Below are positions 62,240-64,000 of a stretch of DNA of 64,000 nucleotides, piece after piece. The translations under genes and the position numbers were made by a program. Origin of the DNA: Bog-473 sp963817735 (GTDB lineage: Bacteria > Actinomycetota > Acidimicrobiia > Acidimicrobiales > RAAP-2); the NCBI GenBank assembly GCA_963817735.1, contig CAWFPP010000004.1, positions 62,001 to 126,000 on the forward strand, given 5' to 3'. Numbering within the stretch: the first letter of the stretch is position 1; the number at the start of each line of letters is the position of its first letter. The notes below the pieces were generated by a model, which worked only from the letters and a program-made list of their open reading frames with translations, had not been told where the DNA came from and made no database searches.

Positions 62240-64000
62240 ATGCTGTTCGACGGGATCAGCCACCAAGTTCCCGATACCGATCCGGGTGAGACGGAGGAAT
62301 GGCTCGACTCCTTCGACGCCATCGTCGACTCCCGTGGCCGGTCGCGGGCGCGCTACCTCCTCATGAAGCTCCTGGAGCGGGCGCGCACCAAGCAGGTCGA
62401 GTTCCCGGCCACCGTGTCCACGCCCTATGTCAACACCATTCCGGCCGACGCGGAACCCTGGTTCCCCGGAGACGAGTACCAGGAGCGGCGCATCCGGGCC
62501 TACATCCGCTGGAACGCGGCGGCCATGGTCACCCGGGCCAACACGCGCACCGAGGGGATCGGCGGTCACCTGTCGACGTACGCCAGCTCGGCCGCGCTCT
62601 ACGAGGTCGGGTTCAACCACTTCTTCCGGGGCAAGGCCGACGGGGGCTTCGGCGACCAGGTCTTCTTCCAGGGGCACGCGTCACCCGGGATTTACGCGCG
62701 GGCCTACGTCGAGGGCCGCCTGACCGAGAAGGAGCTCGACAACTACCGCCACGAGGTGGGGGGCGACGGGCTCCCCAGCTACCCCCACCCGCGCTCGCTG
62801 CCCGACTTCTGGGAGTTCCCCACCGTCTCCATGGGTCTCGGTCCCATCGCCGCCGTCTACCAGGCCCACGTCAACCGCTATCTCAACCTGCGCCGCCTCG
62901 TCGACACCAGCGCCAGCCGCGTCTGGTGCTTCGTGGGCGACGGCGAGATGGACGAGCCCGAGTCCATCGGGGCCCTGGGCGTGGCCGGACGCGAGCATCT
63001 CGACAACCTGATCTTCGTCGTCAACTGCAACCTGCAGCGGCTCGACGGGCCGGTGCGCGGCAACGGGAAGATCATCCAGGAGCTCGAGGCGGTGTTCCGG
63101 GGCGCCGGCTGGAACGTGATCAAGGTGATCTGGGGCTCACGGTGGGACGCCCTGCTGGCCAAGGATGTCGACGGTGTCCTTTTGGATCGCATGAACACCA
63201 CCGTCGACGGCGAGTACCAGAAGCTGGCCGTCGAGTCGGGGGCCTACATCCGGGAGCACTTCTTCGGCCCCGATCCGCGCCTGCGCAAGATGGTCGAGGA
63301 CCTGAGTGACGACGAGCTGGTGTCATTGCCGCGTGGCGGTCACGACTACCGCAAGCTCTACGCCGCCTACAAGCTGGCCACGGAGCAGAACGGCGCTCCG
63401 ACCGTGATCCTGGCCAAGACGATAAAGGGATGGACCTTGGGGCCCGAGATCGAGGCGCGCAATGCCACGCACCAGATCAAGAAGATGACCAAGGCCCAGG
63501 TGCGCGCCCTGCGCGACCGCCTGTACCTGACCGACGACATCCCCGACGACGTGCTCGAGGGTTCCCCGCCCTACATCCGCCCGGCCGAGGGCTCCGATGC
63601 CATGGAGTACCTGCGGGCCCGGGGCCGTGTCCTCGACGGGCCTCTTCCGGTGCGCGTGGTGCGGCCCACGCCGGCGCTGCGACCCGACGACAAGGTGTTC
63701 GAGGAGTTCGCCGCCGGATCGGGCAAGCAACAGGTGTCGACCACCATGGTGTTCGCCCGCCTGCTGCGCAATCTCGTGCGCGACCCCACGGTGGGCTCGT
63801 TGGTGGCGCCCATCGTCTCGGACGAGGCCCGCACCTTCGGGCTCGAGCCGCTCATCGCCGAGACCAAGATTTATGCGCCCGACGGGCAGAATTACATCCC
63901 GGTCGACGCCGACCTGCCTTTGAACTATGCCGAGAGCTCCTCGGGGCAGATGCTCGAGGAGGGCATCACCGAGGCCGGGGCGCTGTCGAGCTTCATCGCG
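62240..64000 (+). CDS. aceE: Pyruvate dehydrogenase E1 component, AceE homodimer type, 3' end beyond window
   Basis: Thiamine-diphosphate-dependent decarboxylation of pyruvate with acetyl transfer to E2. ATG 62240, frame open to base 64000 (587 residues of a family norm near 900). Conserved: TPYVNTIPADAEPWFPGDEY, GIGGHLSTYASSAALYEVGF, FFQGHASPGIYARAYVEGRL, VWCFVGDGEMDEPESIGALG (ThDP/Mg GDG...), FVVNCNLQRLDGPVRGNGKI, IKGWTLGPEIEARNATHQIK and the start of the pyrimidine-binding half, YAESSSGQMLEEGITEAGAL. Intact. Divergent from rnhA and near lpd/E2. Confidence 0.95.
   Translation, partial: MLFDGISHQVPDTDPGETEEWLDSFDAIVDSRGRSRARYLLMKLLERARTKQVEFPATVSTPYVNTIPADAEPWFPGDEYQERRIRAYIRWNAAAMVTRANTRTEGIGGHLSTYASSAALYEVGFNHFFRGKADGGFGDQVFFQGHASPGIYARAYVEGRLTEKELDNYRHEVGGDGLPSYPHPRSLPDFWEFPTVSMGLGPIAAVYQAHVNRYLNLRRLVDTSASRVWCFVGDGEMDEPESIGALGVAGREHLDNLIFVVNCNLQRLDGPVRGNGKIIQELEAVFRGAGWNVIKVIWGSRWDALLAKDVDGVLLDRMNTTVDGEYQKLAVESGAYIREHFFGPDPRLRKMVEDLSDDELVSLPRGGHDYRKLYAAYKLATEQNGAPTVILAKTIKGWTLGPEIEARNATHQIKKMTKAQVRALRDRLYLTDDIPDDVLEGSPPYIRPAEGSDAMEYLRARGRVLDGPLPVRVVRPTPALRPDDKVFEEFAAGSGKQQVSTTMVFARLLRNLVRDPTVGSLVAPIVSDEARTFGLEPLIAETKIYAPDGQNYIPVDADLPLNYAESSSGQMLEEGITEAGALSSFIA

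Noticed and set aside
1..64000. CRISPR array, tRNA/rRNA genes, insertion sequences or prophage genes
   Set aside because: No regularly spaced direct repeats, no T-loop-like tRNA ends in the gaps and no transposase, integrase or phage structural motifs were found by eye.

Overview
The window is GC-rich, densely packed DNA with GTG/TTG starts and many 1-8 base gene overlaps. It carries an actinobacterial gene set: a homodimeric AceE-type pyruvate dehydrogenase E1, an F420/LLM-type oxidoreductase, a FadD/FadE-like pair, CtaG, a stand-alone Clp-N protein and a biotin carboxylase fused to its biotin carrier. I read it as an actinobacterium, perhaps of the Acidimicrobiia; the class is inference. 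I see no tRNA, rRNA, CRISPR array, transposase or phage gene.

Layout. 0-4.3 kb: acyl-CoA synthetase, two GNAT acetyltransferases, DNA glycosylase Tag and a quinone-oxidoreductase-like MDR enzyme, several of them frameshifted. 4.3-24.6 kb: a surface-glycan region with GT2 and GT4 glycosyltransferases, DUF2142-, DUF2304- and YfhO-like membrane proteins, a GT-C-like protein and an FkbM methyltransferase. It encloses an LLM oxidoreductase, an SDR and an ArsR-SRPBCC pair. 28.8-21.8 kb (minus strand): a very tight run rmlB-rmlD-ugd-uxs-GT2-GT2-aspartyl protease, which would make dTDP-rhamnose intermediates and UDP-xylose and use them on lipid or cell-wall acceptors. 28.8-34.2 kb: birA divergent from a biotin carboxylase/BCCP gene, followed by an M20 amidohydrolase, a small monooxygenase, a small conserved protein and a TPR protein. 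34.2-43.1 kb: a methylmalonyl-CoA mutase-type large subunit, VOC protein, CtaG, aldo/keto reductase, hydrolase, CapA-like protein, rhodanese-MoeB and a nitroreductase. 43.1-56.9 kb: sulfotransferase, cobalamin adenosyltransferase, MetH, secreted proteins, VOC proteins, PAP2, Clp-N/zinc-ribbon protein, DinB, acyl-CoA dehydrogenase and a DyP peroxidase with an encapsulin-type tail. 57.0-64.0 kb: a lipoate/2-oxoacid dehydrogenase block, lpd - E2 - LipB::LipA fusion, with RNase HI and a divergent, incomplete aceE.

Functional links. BirA would biotinylate the EAMKM lysine of the adjacent carboxylase. LipB and LipA would lipoylate the E2 next door, which Lpd and AceE use. The PduO-type adenosyltransferase would supply adenosylcobalamin to the mutase 8 kb away, while MetH uses methylcobalamin.

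Sequence quality matters here. About thirty reading-frame breaks fall inside otherwise well-conserved genes between 1.6 and 26.5 kb, at 34.6 kb and between 39.7 and 43.1 kb, whereas 26.5-34.2 kb and 43.1-64 kb show none. I treat most as probable sequencing/assembly indels and give each broken gene as one feature with approximate break points.
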